Positions 35,550 through 45,532 of a stretch of DNA of 64,000 bases are shown piece after piece. A program made the position numbers and the translations under genes. A model generated the notes under the pieces. It did not search any database. It worked only from the letters and a program-made list of their open reading frames with translations, and was not told the origin of the DNA. How positions within the stretch are numbered: position 1 is the first letter of the stretch; every line of letters begins with the position of its first letter. Origin of the DNA: Acanthaster planci (lineage: Eukaryota; Echinodermata; Asteroidea; Valvatida; Acanthasteridae); assembly GCF_001949145.1 (NCBI RefSeq), contig NW_019091378.1:190332-254331 (forward strand). The letters are read 5' to 3'.

Positions 35550-38159
35550 ATGGCAACCCCGACAAAAGAATCTAGAAGGCTTCAGATCTTGAAGTTGTCA
35601 TTCCTCTTGGTGATTTTCTGTAAGGCAAGCCCAGTTGCTGGCGGAGGAATCCCCGCTGGACTCTGTGAGAGGATTCACATTGACGTAGACCCCGACTACC
35701 TCGGCTATGTTCAAGTCGGTGGGGTCTACCGCCTTCAAAACTTCACCTGGTCCGATTTTCCCGTGTTCAAACACGAACAGCAAAATCTTTACTTCCACTA
35801 CAACCGTATCACACGGCTCATGATGATCGGACCCAGACAAGGGGAATTGTTTGGATTGGGAGCAACGACAAAGTCTTTTTCAAGCAACTGGCTTCCTTAC
35901 TATGGCGCCGCACGACCTTTTAGTCGAGTAATTGACAGATGGTTCTACTATGACTATGTTAGAGGAGGCAGGTTTTTTGTCGACTATAGCGCAGTCTCAC
36001 AGTTGGGTCCTCTCTGCATATCAGACAATATAAAGTTCACACCATGTCACTCTGGTATCTTTGCCTTCAATGACGTAATCATCCAGGAACAAGATGGGGG
36101 TAAATTTGTCTTCATCAATGAACTGACTTACTACTTTCAGAAGCTGACCGGTGTGTACAAAAATGTACGTCCAGTATATGATAGAAAAGGTTCAAGTGAA
36201 GGAGCCTACCTGTTCTACAGCAGCAGCTTTAATAGTTGGGTGGTGGGTGCGGACTACAACATGGACAGTGGCTATTTGTACGTGACCACAAATGCCATGA
36301 GCCCGGAGTTCATCTCGGATAGTCCTACCTGGTATGTCTACACTAATGGCCGATTCCAAGCAAACAACGAGGTATCACTGGACTGCAGGGGAGTGCAGAC
36401 CAATCAGAGTTGTACGGATCACAATCCATGTCAGAACGCTGGGAACTGCTTGCAGAAAGACGTTGGAGAGTTACTTTGTGTGTGTGCTTTGAACTTCACT
36501 GGTCAGTACTGTGAGATGCCGCGGGTAGACATCTGTCCCAGACCAGTCATCACTGCCTCGACTGAGGCCCTGGTTTTTGCAGGTCTACAGGACGGAGATA
36601 TCTCTACTACGTTTTGCAGCGATGGCTACACTCCGAAGTATTATTTCAGCATCTGTCAATTGCGAACCACCTTGCCAGGTGAGGGTGAATGGATTTCCTC
36701 CGGGTCCTGCCAAGTAAAGACAACGCCTGTGCCTATGCCGACGAGACCGGTGCGCCCGAGAACTTCGCGTAGTTGGTCAAGTTGGAGCAGTTGGAGTAGG
36801 CCTAGCTGGAGCAGTTGGAGTAGGCCTACCTGGAGCAGTTGGAGTAGGCCTAGCTGGAGCAGTTGGAGCAGCTGGAGCAGTTGGTACAAAGACGACGGTG
36901 ACTCAGGAAGCCAAGGAGTTGAGCCGTCCTGGCTGTGGATTGTCATCCTCGTCCTTATAATCTTTGGCACAATCTGCGGTCCGTGCATCATCTACGTAGT
37001 GTTGAAATGCTACGAACAAGATGAAGACTTTGAACAAAAAGACAAGCCTGACGCTACAGGAGTTGGGGCTGCTGCTGCTCCTGATGCAGCAGCAGACAAT
37101 CAGTTTGGGGAGCCTGACCAGAATAACGAAGAGAAGATGGAACCTCGGAAGAGTCGCATCAGGAATGTCAGCTTCGTTAGGGTGTTTTCCATTACATCGT
37201 TCATCTGTTTCTGGTTTTCGATTCCTTTTTATGCCACCTGTTTTCCCTTAAAATGCGGCTTCATCAGTAACAGTTGGGTGACTTTGGCCCTCTACGGAAT
37301 CATCGTTTCTCCGATGGCGTACATTTTTATGCTTCTCGAATCAATACGCTCCAGAGAGAAAGCTTACATCAGCAAGTTGGGAGGAGCAAAAAACTTGGCC
37401 ACAGTGGTAGCAAACATGCGCAATACTCAACCACTCATCACTTGGCACGCCAGATGCTACCACTACGAAACGCGCACCAGGTTAGTCACGTATACAGACG
37501 CTCAAGGCAATCTCCAGACCCGAACAGAGACGTACCAAGAGATGGTGGTCACGCACACAGATTTGGAATTTTTTCAGTTCAATTACTGGGTGGATGATTC
37601 CGCACCAGAAATAAAGGGCGTGGAGAAATATCGCGTGACTAGGGTCCGACTAGAGAAGAAAATATCCCCTGGAGACCTGGAGACGTCTTCGGCATACTTG
37701 GACGGCTTTGAAGCATTCCAAGAGCGAAACAGGCACAAGGACGTCTACATGGATGCCTGGATAGAGCAGAATGTCGCAGGCTTCGAAAAGCGCATCGCGG
37801 CCTTCGTGAACGAGAGAACCAAGCCGTGGTGGATGAGAATGCGATACTATTGGCTGACGGCGCTCCTTGGAGTCACATGGCCTTATCGCTGGTACTTTAG
37901 GGCCAAAACTGGGAAAACGCATTACACCATCATCAAGAAGTTCTACTTGTCGCGCCCCGACGTAGACGGCATTCAACAATATGACGTCGCATCGGCCGAG
38001 CTGGAGGGGAGAGAGCTGCGGAAAAGCATGATGATTGACACCGTTGAGGTCGAGGAACCGTCGAGCTCAGTAGAAGGAGACGGTGAACCACCAGAAGGAG
38101 ACGACACCGTGGACATTGCTGTGGACACGGGTACGGCTACCGTTAGGGTTGCCCTTTAA
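35550..38159 (+). CDS. EGF/sushi-like, WSSW-tract, TMEM151-domain membrane protein (single exon)
   Basis: An uninterrupted 869-codon frame; the ATG at 35550 has a good context (A at -3, G at +4). Layout by residue: signal peptide about 11-31; Tyr/Trp-rich extracellular region about 38-280 with at least two similar modules (G-x-Y..PV[FY]..Y.F/L.Y..G at about 57-115 and 201-280); EGF-like domain C288-C321 with six Cys in C-x5-C-x5-C-x9-C-x-C-x8-C spacing; sushi-like domain about 329-387 (four Cys, FCSDGY, W381); Trp-Ser tract 406-445; transmembrane helix about 461-485; acidic linker; then a TMEM151-type domain about 540-800 with two helices (about 541-565 and 573-597), a large WHARCYHYETRTR.. 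segment and a further hydrophobic helix about 766-783. The C-terminus is acidic. Known TMEM151 proteins lack such an ectodomain. Function is not known; I infer a cell-surface adhesion or receptor role. The gene is intronless, with a partial decayed copy at 28290-28535. Confidence 0.9.
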   Translation: MATPTKESRRLQILKLSFLLVIFCKASPVAGGGIPAGLCERIHIDVDPDYLGYVQVGGVYRLQNFTWSDFPVFKHEQQNLYFHYNRITRLMMIGPRQGELFGLGATTKSFSSNWLPYYGAARPFSRVIDRWFYYDYVRGGRFFVDYSAVSQLGPLCISDNIKFTPCHSGIFAFNDVIIQEQDGGKFVFINELTYYFQKLTGVYKNVRPVYDRKGSSEGAYLFYSSSFNSWVVGADYNMDSGYLYVTTNAMSPEFISDSPTWYVYTNGRFQANNEVSLDCRGVQTNQSCTDHNPCQNAGNCLQKDVGELLCVCALNFTGQYCEMPRVDICPRPVITASTEALVFAGLQDGDISTTFCSDGYTPKYYFSICQLRTTLPGEGEWISSGSCQVKTTPVPMPTRPVRPRTSRSWSSWSSWSRPSWSSWSRPTWSSWSRPSWSSWSSWSSWYKDDGDSGSQGVEPSWLWIVILVLIIFGTICGPCIIYVVLKCYEQDEDFEQKDKPDATGVGAAAAPDAAADNQFGEPDQNNEEKMEPRKSRIRNVSFVRVFSITSFICFWFSIPFYATCFPLKCGFISNSWVTLALYGIIVSPMAYIFMLLESIRSREKAYISKLGGAKNLATVVANMRNTQPLITWHARCYHYETRTRLVTYTDAQGNLQTRTETYQEMVVTHTDLEFFQFNYWVDDSAPEIKGVEKYRVTRVRLEKKISPGDLETSSAYLDGFEAFQERNRHKDVYMDAWIEQNVAGFEKRIAAFVNERTKPWWMRMRYYWLTALLGVTWPYRWYFRAKTGKTHYTIIKKFYLSRPDVDGIQQYDVASAELEGRELRKSMMIDTVEVEEPSSSVEGDGEPPEGDDTVDIAVDTGTATVRVAL
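36765..36884 (+). repeat. In-frame 24-bp coding repeat (Trp-Ser tract)
   Basis: The unit encodes SWSSWSRP and occurs three times, flanked by extra WSS triplets. It yields eleven Trp at residues 409-445 spaced 3 or 5 apart. Each SRP junction is written by the palindrome TAGGCCTA or a one-base variant, a word common elsewhere in this genome. Repeats in W-x-x-W spacing match the C-mannosylation motif of thrombospondin repeats and the WSxWS motif of cytokine receptors. Confidence 0.88.
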
Positions 38160-40352
38160 AGGGTAGGGCATGCACCAACAGTCTGACTAATATACGAACA
38201 GAAAAAAGGAAAGCCACAAGCGTAAAACCTTTACCGTTTTTTCCTTTGTGTTGGAAGAACAATCATCAAAACCAATGCTTTATTCGAACTGCATTAAGTC
38301 CGAAGTTTCCGTTCATTTCGATCCTGTAGCACATCGTACCAACTGCAAATATAAATCGTAACTATATCATTGTGGCTTGCGCCCAATTACAGACGGGCGA
38401 TATAACGTATAGCGATAACAGAAAAAAGCGGTAATGCCGCTTGATTTTTACGTTCATTTATGTTAATTTACGGTATTTTTGTTAATAGTAGGCCTACTCC
38501 ACAACGATTACAACGCAGCAGGCAGACAGTGACGTCATACCAAAAGAGAGCGCTGATTAACAAGAACGCACAGTCTTAGTGCAGTCTCACCCTTGGAAAA
38601 AAGTCGCTCTGGTTAACCACATCGGTTTATCTAGCGACCGCGCTACTTTCCCGCTCTGCATTAAAAAAATTGATAGAAAACCATGTGTTCTATACTTTGG
38701 ACCGCACGGAATTCCGCTAGCACGTGTAAACGGGCCTCTAGATGACCGTTTCTGTTTCGCAGGTAGATGTAGGCCTAATTGTGTGTACTACATAAATGGG
38801 CTTTCTTGTTTAGGCCTACTAAGTGCATTTTTATGCTTTATTTGAGCTATGAATAGCAACTATGAGATTTTAGTTATATGGAAAGAGTTTCCAAACGCCA
38901 TAACGCTACTGTACAATATATAACCAGTACTGCATACATGTACATATAAAGTATGATTAAGTCATTAATACCGGTTTATAATGTAAAGCAAGTTTTTATC
39001 ACTAATCTGGGTTGCGATCGGGAAAATGAAGAGATGTCTTAAAAATGTAATGGAGTTTGTGTAGAGATTCTAGAGTGAAGGCTGCCTGGGTCGGACAACG
39101 TGGGCTCACTACTTCCACAGACTATTATTTTATGTTCATGCTCGACAGTATATTTTGCTTGATATCTGTTAGAAGAATTACTTGACCAGGCTATTCGACA
39201 ATTACGACGGAGGTGTTTGAAACAGCGAAACAAAGGAAGATTGTTGGAAACAATACTGAGTAAAGTTTCGTTCAGTATATAAATAATTACAAATGTGTAA
39301 ACCACACATGAAGCATCCGAACAAAAAATCAGTCATCGTCGATTAGAAAATAAATTAATAAAAACTGTCAACAATTCTGGCTTATCGCTCTGCATTTAGG
39401 AAAATAATTAAGTCTACTATGGCGGGAACAATGATGTAAACTCTTCGGCACTTCCGCATTATCGACATGGTTTTCGTTTACAGTAAGTGGAAGTCCGGCC
39501 TATATATACTGGTCAGAAAAATGGAACTTGTAGTTGGGGAAGGGCATTGATCGACAGTAAACTTCAACATAATCGCTGAAGTCAAATATTAAAGTATGCT
39601 TTATACTTTGTGTACTGATTTTTGTCAAGACTGGGACTTCTGACGAATCATGGTAATCGCCTCGCCTCATCTGCATGAGCCCGATTTTACTTACAGTTAT
39701 TGAAAAACCGAAACGGAGAAAGTAGCTTGCACACCTCCCCTGGCCTTTTGACTGAGCGATCAACTCATTACAGTTCGGGCCACCCTTAAATCTTCGTTTT
39801 TGTGAAGTTTAGGGAAATAAAAAAGGAAGTTTTTATCTTCGAAAAGGGGCACACCACAAAGACTGCCATGTTTATCTGTGACAACCCGGCGTGAATACTT
39901 GGGTATAATGAAAAACATGCACGAAATCAACAAAGAAAAAAATGGAGATTTCCAGTTACCTAGCTCAGTGAACAGCTTTGATGAGAAGGAAATTACATTC
40001 TTGCAAAAAACCTTTAATATCATCGCAACAGAACTGCATGGGCCTAGATTGCTATCCGTTACACGAGCTTGTTGGTTCAAATACGTTAGGCAGGCTATTT
40101 GGCCTATTTGTTTTGTGAAATAGGCCGAAATGCACTTGGTGGAAATTTGGCACTTGTTTTAAAAATGCTGTCAGAGCGCTTAATCTGCGGAAATTCTGCT
40201 TAACCATGCAGGTTTTTATGACATGAGGTATAATAACTATTGCATATCCCGCTTCAACAGGATTACACGAGGCCTCAAAACGGAAATCCTAGCAGTCACC
40301 TAGTGTCTTTTTACAGGTAATACGTGCGTATAGCAACGTCGTTTCGACGGGT
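38160..40352. other. Downstream, CpG-richer non-coding region
   Basis: The 3' flank of the membrane-protein gene. No canonical AATAAA follows the stop closely; AATATAAA-like sequence near 38348 is a weak candidate, and AATAAA words appear only near 39346. No second gene is recognised. TAGGCCTA words occur near 38488, 38769 and 38812. Confidence 0.45.
38530..38537. promoter_or_regulatory. CRE-like palindrome TGACGTCA
   Basis: An exact full CREB/ATF site in the CpG-richer block downstream of the membrane-protein gene. Another identical site lies at 40559-40566. No adjacent promoter is proven, so this is a candidate only. Confidence 0.25.
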
Positions 40353-40364
40353 GCTACGCCACTG
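40353..40364 (-). mobile_element. Transposon-end-like terminus
   Basis: The minus strand reads CAGTGGCGTAGC followed by ACCCGTCG, the same terminal word seen in variant form at 3456-3467. No matching opposite end or transposase was found nearby. Confidence 0.25.
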
Positions 40365-40558
40365 AATATTTGTGGTCAAATGCCACAGTGTCAAAGATGA
40401 ATCAGCGGGTGAGGCAGTGGCAGCACAGGAGTCCGCTTGATAAAAGGGCTATCCACTGCCTTGGTTATCTGAAATAATAAGTACATAAGAGTTATACATG
40501 GGACGGCTGCCCACCGAATACTGTTGAAAGAAATGCGACATCATTAGTTTCGGCATGA

Positions 40559-40566
40559 TGACGTCA
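40559..40566. promoter_or_regulatory. CRE-like palindrome TGACGTCA
   Basis: An exact CREB/ATF site within the CpG-richer block. No gene start is recognised beside it. Confidence 0.2.
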
Positions 40567-40643
40567 TAGAAGGTGCATCAAGCTAGAATGAGAGAAATAT
40601 GGAAGGGCTGTGTCGCACCGTGATCAGAATATCGACAAGAATA

Positions 40644-40689
40644 TAATATCAAATCAGTGCATCACATATTTCAGACTGATTTGATATTA
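40644..40689. repeat. Perfect 15-bp hairpin
   Basis: TAATATCAAATCAGT at 40644-40658 is the exact reverse complement of 40675-40689 with a 16-base loop. The stem is AT-rich and too short for a typical microRNA precursor. Confidence 0.8.
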
Positions 40690-43600
40690 AGTTAGAATAA
40701 GAGTACCCCAACGTCGAGTAATGACCACGGAGCTCAGATGTGTGTTTGGATTACGTTACTCGGTGCCAGTCAAGTAACATTTGGGAGTGTCTCTCGGTCT
40801 GATCGTGCCGTAGTAACACTCGACACCACCATTAAGCAATTCAGCTCCACCCCTACCAATTCAAGAAAAGCACATTAACTTCTCTCAGACATCCGGCCAC
40901 AAATCAGTACAAACTTAGAACTTTATGAGGCGCTCTCTATGACTTTATATTCATCATGCAATTTGCTTTCTCTGCAGGGTCAAAAGTTATGCATACGGCA
41001 TACACGCCACACCGTTTTAAGTAAAACAGAAGAGCCAATGGTTCACGTCACCGTTCGCTTGCCATTTTGTTCTTGATTCTCCCTTCGTAATCGTTCCGCT
41101 GACTTCCCACTCGGCCCATCTCTTCTCTTGTTGGAGGAAAGGTAGAAATCTGATCTTGTTTTGGTGAAAGTTTCTTGTACAAAGGAGATCACCCCAATAT
41201 CGGAAAGTGAGCCCTCCACTTTGTCAAAGTAAACAATTTAAAGTTCCCGTTTCTCCAATTATCTGTTAGCGAAACAAATTTGTCTTTGTATAAAATCGGA
41301 TTTTAAAACCCTAAAGCACAGGGACCGTCCAACCACGATCAAACATCATTTCCAGTGCACTGTTGAAGAACGTCTCTGTGGGGTTGAAACCAGACATAAA
41401 CACCCATATATACCGACAACTACTACTAGAGAGAACATCGGTAGTCATGACAGCAACCGACTTCAACTAAGAAAATAGCAAAACATCCAAATGTTTGAAA
41501 ACTAACTTTTTCCTTAACGTTTTTGAAACATTCAACAAGAATGTAGATATCAATATCGCCTGCTGTGAGAAGTCGCAGGATCGAGTAAATTTGAAGTTTT
41601 CTAGAAAAAAATGCAACTTTTGTCAAGAAATTACATAACAATTCAATTGAATCTTAATACCGGCGGCAAGATGGTAAAAAGCAGGCCCTTCCCCTGCAAT
41701 TTACAACTCTGTCGCACTTTCCTGTTTATGCTCATTTACGTCCCTGCTGACCCTGCAGGTTCAACAAGGACATTGTGAAGATAGCTAAACCTACATCAAA
41801 AGGTACCTTAGCTTGCAGCCACAACAATCAATGCAGTTCAGTCATCCATAAAAAAAATAAGTGAAATGTCTTTGTGTAACCATAATCAAACCACAGTGAG
41901 AACTCAAGCACATGCACATTTCTTGTGATGATCACTCAAACAATACGCTATCAAGCAGAGTCTGGCAAGGAATAATTTGCACCAAGTCAAACAATGCAAA
42001 AATGACATTTATAAATAAATACAACATAGCAACATCAACATGACAGAGTTTGTGGGATTTATATTTCTCTCATATATTCAATATATCAACTAAAACGTTA
42101 TTACAATGCAAATACCACTATAAACACATCTTTCACAGAAAAAGAAGCAAAACAAACGTGTTTCATCTGAAATCAATTTCATAAAATGTAATCATTAAAT
42201 AGCACACAGAGCATTCTAAAATTTCAAAGATCACTTTTTGTCCAATAGATACATATTTCATTGGCAATAAAACTAAAACATTTTAAACATCCAAATGGAA
42301 ACAATACATTTTAATTTAAAAATTAAAACTCTTTCCAATTTAAAGGTTTACGCCTATCATCCAGCAAACTTGAGCAAATCAACAAGGCTGACTTGTCCAT
42401 TTGCTATCCAAGGTATGCAAAGCCAGAGAAGAATCAATGCTAGTTGCATTCATGTATTTGTTAAAGAGGTAACACTTCCTTCCTGGTGCATCCGTATTTT
42501 TGACAGTGCGTTCTAAATTCTCTCTTACATTCAATCTTTCGGTTCGCAGAATTGATTCCTTCTAAGCATCCTTCGTCAGAATGTGGCAAAAATATTAAGT
42601 GCAAAGCAGGAGCTCCTGAAAACAAAGCCTTACTGATTATCAAGTCTGCTGGACGCTTTTTTCATGTGCACTTTCTGTTTTGCACTAAAACAAACGGGTG
42701 TGCAGTGTCCGTCACAGCACAATATCAACAACTCAAAGCAATCAACAAAAATTATTTCCTGAATTGGCTCAAGGGAGAAAATATTTCAACAGCACACATC
42801 AGTCGAAAGATAACTACACAAATTCATGTTCCATAAAATCACCAACACGGATAAAATCAACATTCGTTCTATATGTCATATTTACACAGATATTACAATA
42901 ATTTAATACTTTGGAAAAGTGTACATGTAGATCATTACATGTAGATCATAAAATGTACAATTTTTCTTTTCAATGTAAAAAGATAAAATGTGTGAGAAAT
43001 CCTGTGAGTGAATAGTACAGTATGTACCTTAGTTCTTAGATTGGTAGGTCCACAGAAGTCAGAATCAATGTTATCTTACAGATATTTGTCAGGCAGTATG
43101 CAACATGATCAAGGGCTGGGCCAAGAGCTTCAAAGTGCCAAGACGTTACTGGACTTTGTCACAAAGTGCGAAAATCCAAGGCAAAAGAAATGTCTAAAAT
43201 GTAAACAGGACCAGCAAATGCATGTTAATTAAGATCTGCTGAGCTCTGCTCACAGCATGAGGTGCCTTACCGGCAAACAAAGCCAATTTAACCTCTCTCT
43301 TCTTTCAGACCCCTTTTTATGTGTTTTTTTAATTAAGTGCACTCCCTCAGACTTCAGAGGACTTAGCACTCAGCTAAAATTGATCACATCAATGCACCCT
43401 CCAACAAACAAAATTACTTACAAGATAAAAAACGGACAATGGCACGTGTGCATTTAAAAACCACATGCTGTACAGTAGTAAAGCGGTAACGGAGGGGAAA
43501 AAAAAGGAAAATTTCAAAAATAAGACACATCATAAACACAGGGATTGAAATCATTTGCAAAGAATGACGTTCCGAACGGAATCTGATCTACATTGCATAG

Positions 43601-45140
43601 ACTGCAATACTAAATTATTATTATACACCAAGAACAGTCTTCTAGGATTCTCTTCATTTAAAGAGTAAGCATACTGATGGGGAAGCAGAGTTTGTCTTCT
43701 CTCAGAAGAAACTCTGGTTGGTGGGGAAAAACTTGTGCCCAAGTGGGCTGACCATCATTCAGTGTCCAGAGTCAATAGACAGTGTCATTCAGCACGCTCA
43801 ACTGTTCATGGGCAGTGCTGCAGGTCACAAGCAAAGAAGACACCGAACAAGTCGACTGGGAAATGTGTTTTAGAGATTAAAAAAGAAAAAATCTGTCAGC
43901 AATGACAGACACTTTCAGGAAATGCATTTTTGGGGGGGGTCAACTTTCTGTCAAGCCAACCATTGCACCACTTTCCAGGATATTTCGTCTTCAAAAGATA
44001 GAGTTGTTGAAAATTATCATTTGGAGGGCTGTCCAAAGAAAAAAATGGAATTAAATACTCTGCCATAGATAAGAGATGGCGAAGGAAAGCTATGGTGGGA
44101 AATATTTGTGTTGGAAATTACAGCTGGGGAGCACAGGAGAGAGGAGGGTGGAGCAAGACGATACTCCTTGTCAGAAAGGCCACTATGGTCACCTCTTCTG
44201 CATTGCAGGCACAATGTGAATCTGTCAAGGTAAAAACAAAGAATCACTCTGGTTATTCTTCACGATCAATACGTCAATCGATGAGGCTTTTATCTTTCGA
44301 AAAACTAAGATTCTGACTCAGATAAGCTCAGAGTCAGACAATGGTTTTCCATGCACACCGACATTCCGTGCGATGACAGGGAAAGAGACTGTGTTCAAAT
44401 TGCTTGACTATGCACATTTTCATTGCAGCCTGACATGATGTACCTTGTGCACATTAGGGTGGCAAAGAGGCTGTGTCGGAATCAATCGGCTATGGCTGTG
44501 GAACATGGTGGGAGCCGCTGACTAGGGCCTTTCACTGACTCACATGTTATCATAAAACAGCCAGGTAATTTGGAGACAGCCAATCTTATGCCTACTGCAG
44601 GCAGTACGCACAAACTAGGGTGCATCTGTCCATTGACGGAGACTCTTGGGAGTGAATGACACCTCCCTATCCAGTGTGTCTGCGCAGAGTACACGGTGCT
44701 ATTCTGCCAAACCACACAAGTGTGTATTTACCTGCAACTGGGGACCCCCTATTGTTCCTCTTTTGTTTGTACTTTAACTTTTTTACAAGATCGCCCATAT
44801 GTTTTGTACACAGTTGTCAATCGGGGACCCTCTGTCAATCGGGGACCTTATTGTCCTCTATTGTTCAGGGTCCCCAATTGAATGCAGAAACAAACTCAAT
44901 GACCCTCACAGGTTCAGGGGACTGTACAAACTTAAGCATACTTATTCATAAACAAACTTCAGCTGAGAGACAAATCAATGTGCCAGCCAATTACACCTTT
45001 CAAAGAGCAGGTCTTCAGAGTCTGGTCAGGCTGATCTGGAAGAGCACAGCAGAGGAAAACCTCATCTAACCTAGGACCTCGACCTCAAGCCCAAACATGC
45101 CTTAACCAATGCATCAGTATCAACTCAAGCCCATGGTAGA
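40690..45140. other. Non-coding region, probably including the MGAT4 3' UTR
   Basis: No coding gene recognised on either strand. The minus-strand 3' untranslated region of the MGAT4 gene should start below 45297, but I cannot fix its poly(A) site. A dispersed repeat lies at 44772-44898. A short TACATGTAGATCAT tandem duplication lies near 42922-42950. Confidence 0.45.
44772..44898 (+). repeat. Dispersed repeat (GGGGACC family), copy 1
   Basis: Contains ATGTTTTGTACACAGTTGT, a duplicated TGTCAATCGGGGACC word, and TTCAGGGTCCCC. It is homologous in the same orientation to 56199-56311. Copy 1 has an extra roughly 11 bases before the shared GCAGAAACAAAC end. Confidence 0.75.
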
Positions 45141-45451
45141 GACCCAAACCTAGCCACACTGACTGACTCATATTGGACAGTATGACCCAGTTCCTGAGGT
45201 CCTCCAGTGGACACACCCTTATCCCCCCACCACTTCACCAATGCTAAATCAAACTCACGACCCAGACCCAAACCTAGCCACACTGACTGACTCACATTAG
45301 ACAGTATGACCCAGTTCCTGAAGTCCTCCAGTAGACACACCCTTATCCCCCCACCACTTCACCAATGCTAAATCAAACTCACGACCCAGACCCAAACCTA
45401 GCCACACTGACTGACTCACATTGGACAGTATGACCCAGTTCTTCAGGTCTT
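45141..45451 (-). repeat. 124-bp tandem repeat at the MGAT4 3' end
   Basis: Starts of equivalent units lie at 45141, 45265 and 45389, an exact 124-base period with about 2.5 copies. Copies 1 and 2 are almost identical; copy 3, the one inside the MGAT4 coding exon, is more diverged at its coding end. On the minus strand each unit encodes a version of the enzyme's C-terminal LEDL(K/R)NWVILSNV segment followed by GTGAGT. Because 124 is not a multiple of three, each copy is read in a new frame. Confidence 0.92.
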
Positions 45452-45532
45452 CCAGTACGCGTAGTCTCATCTCCTCCACTTCGCCAATGTCAGAATCCAC
45501 TCCTCCAGTGGCTCTGCCGTCCTCAAATTTAC
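45297..45532 (-). CDS. MGAT4 terminal exon j with repeat-derived C-terminus
   Basis: Acceptor CATTGTTTCAG. Encodes [20 protein letters not shown] and [19 protein letters not shown], matching GKFENG.AEG.VD..L....AFRLSVIQNS.VWAILNEI. In vertebrates the protein ends a few residues later. Here the frame continues about 40 residues ([11 protein letters not shown]...) and stops at TAA 45299-45297 because the next 124-bp repeat copy is out of frame. Alternatively the coding exon ends at 45420, where AAT|GTGAGT forms a good donor in phase 0. Confidence 0.85.

Noticed and set aside
36656-36991. Minus-strand 111-codon leucine/glutamine-rich frame opposite the membrane-protein gene
   Set aside because: It is the complement of the 24-bp Trp-Ser coding repeat; the plus frame has the domains and signal peptide.
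39878-40123. Plus-strand 81-codon frame with fairly protein-like composition
   Set aside because: A comparably long minus-strand frame overlaps it, no family was recognised and no splice or promoter context supports it.
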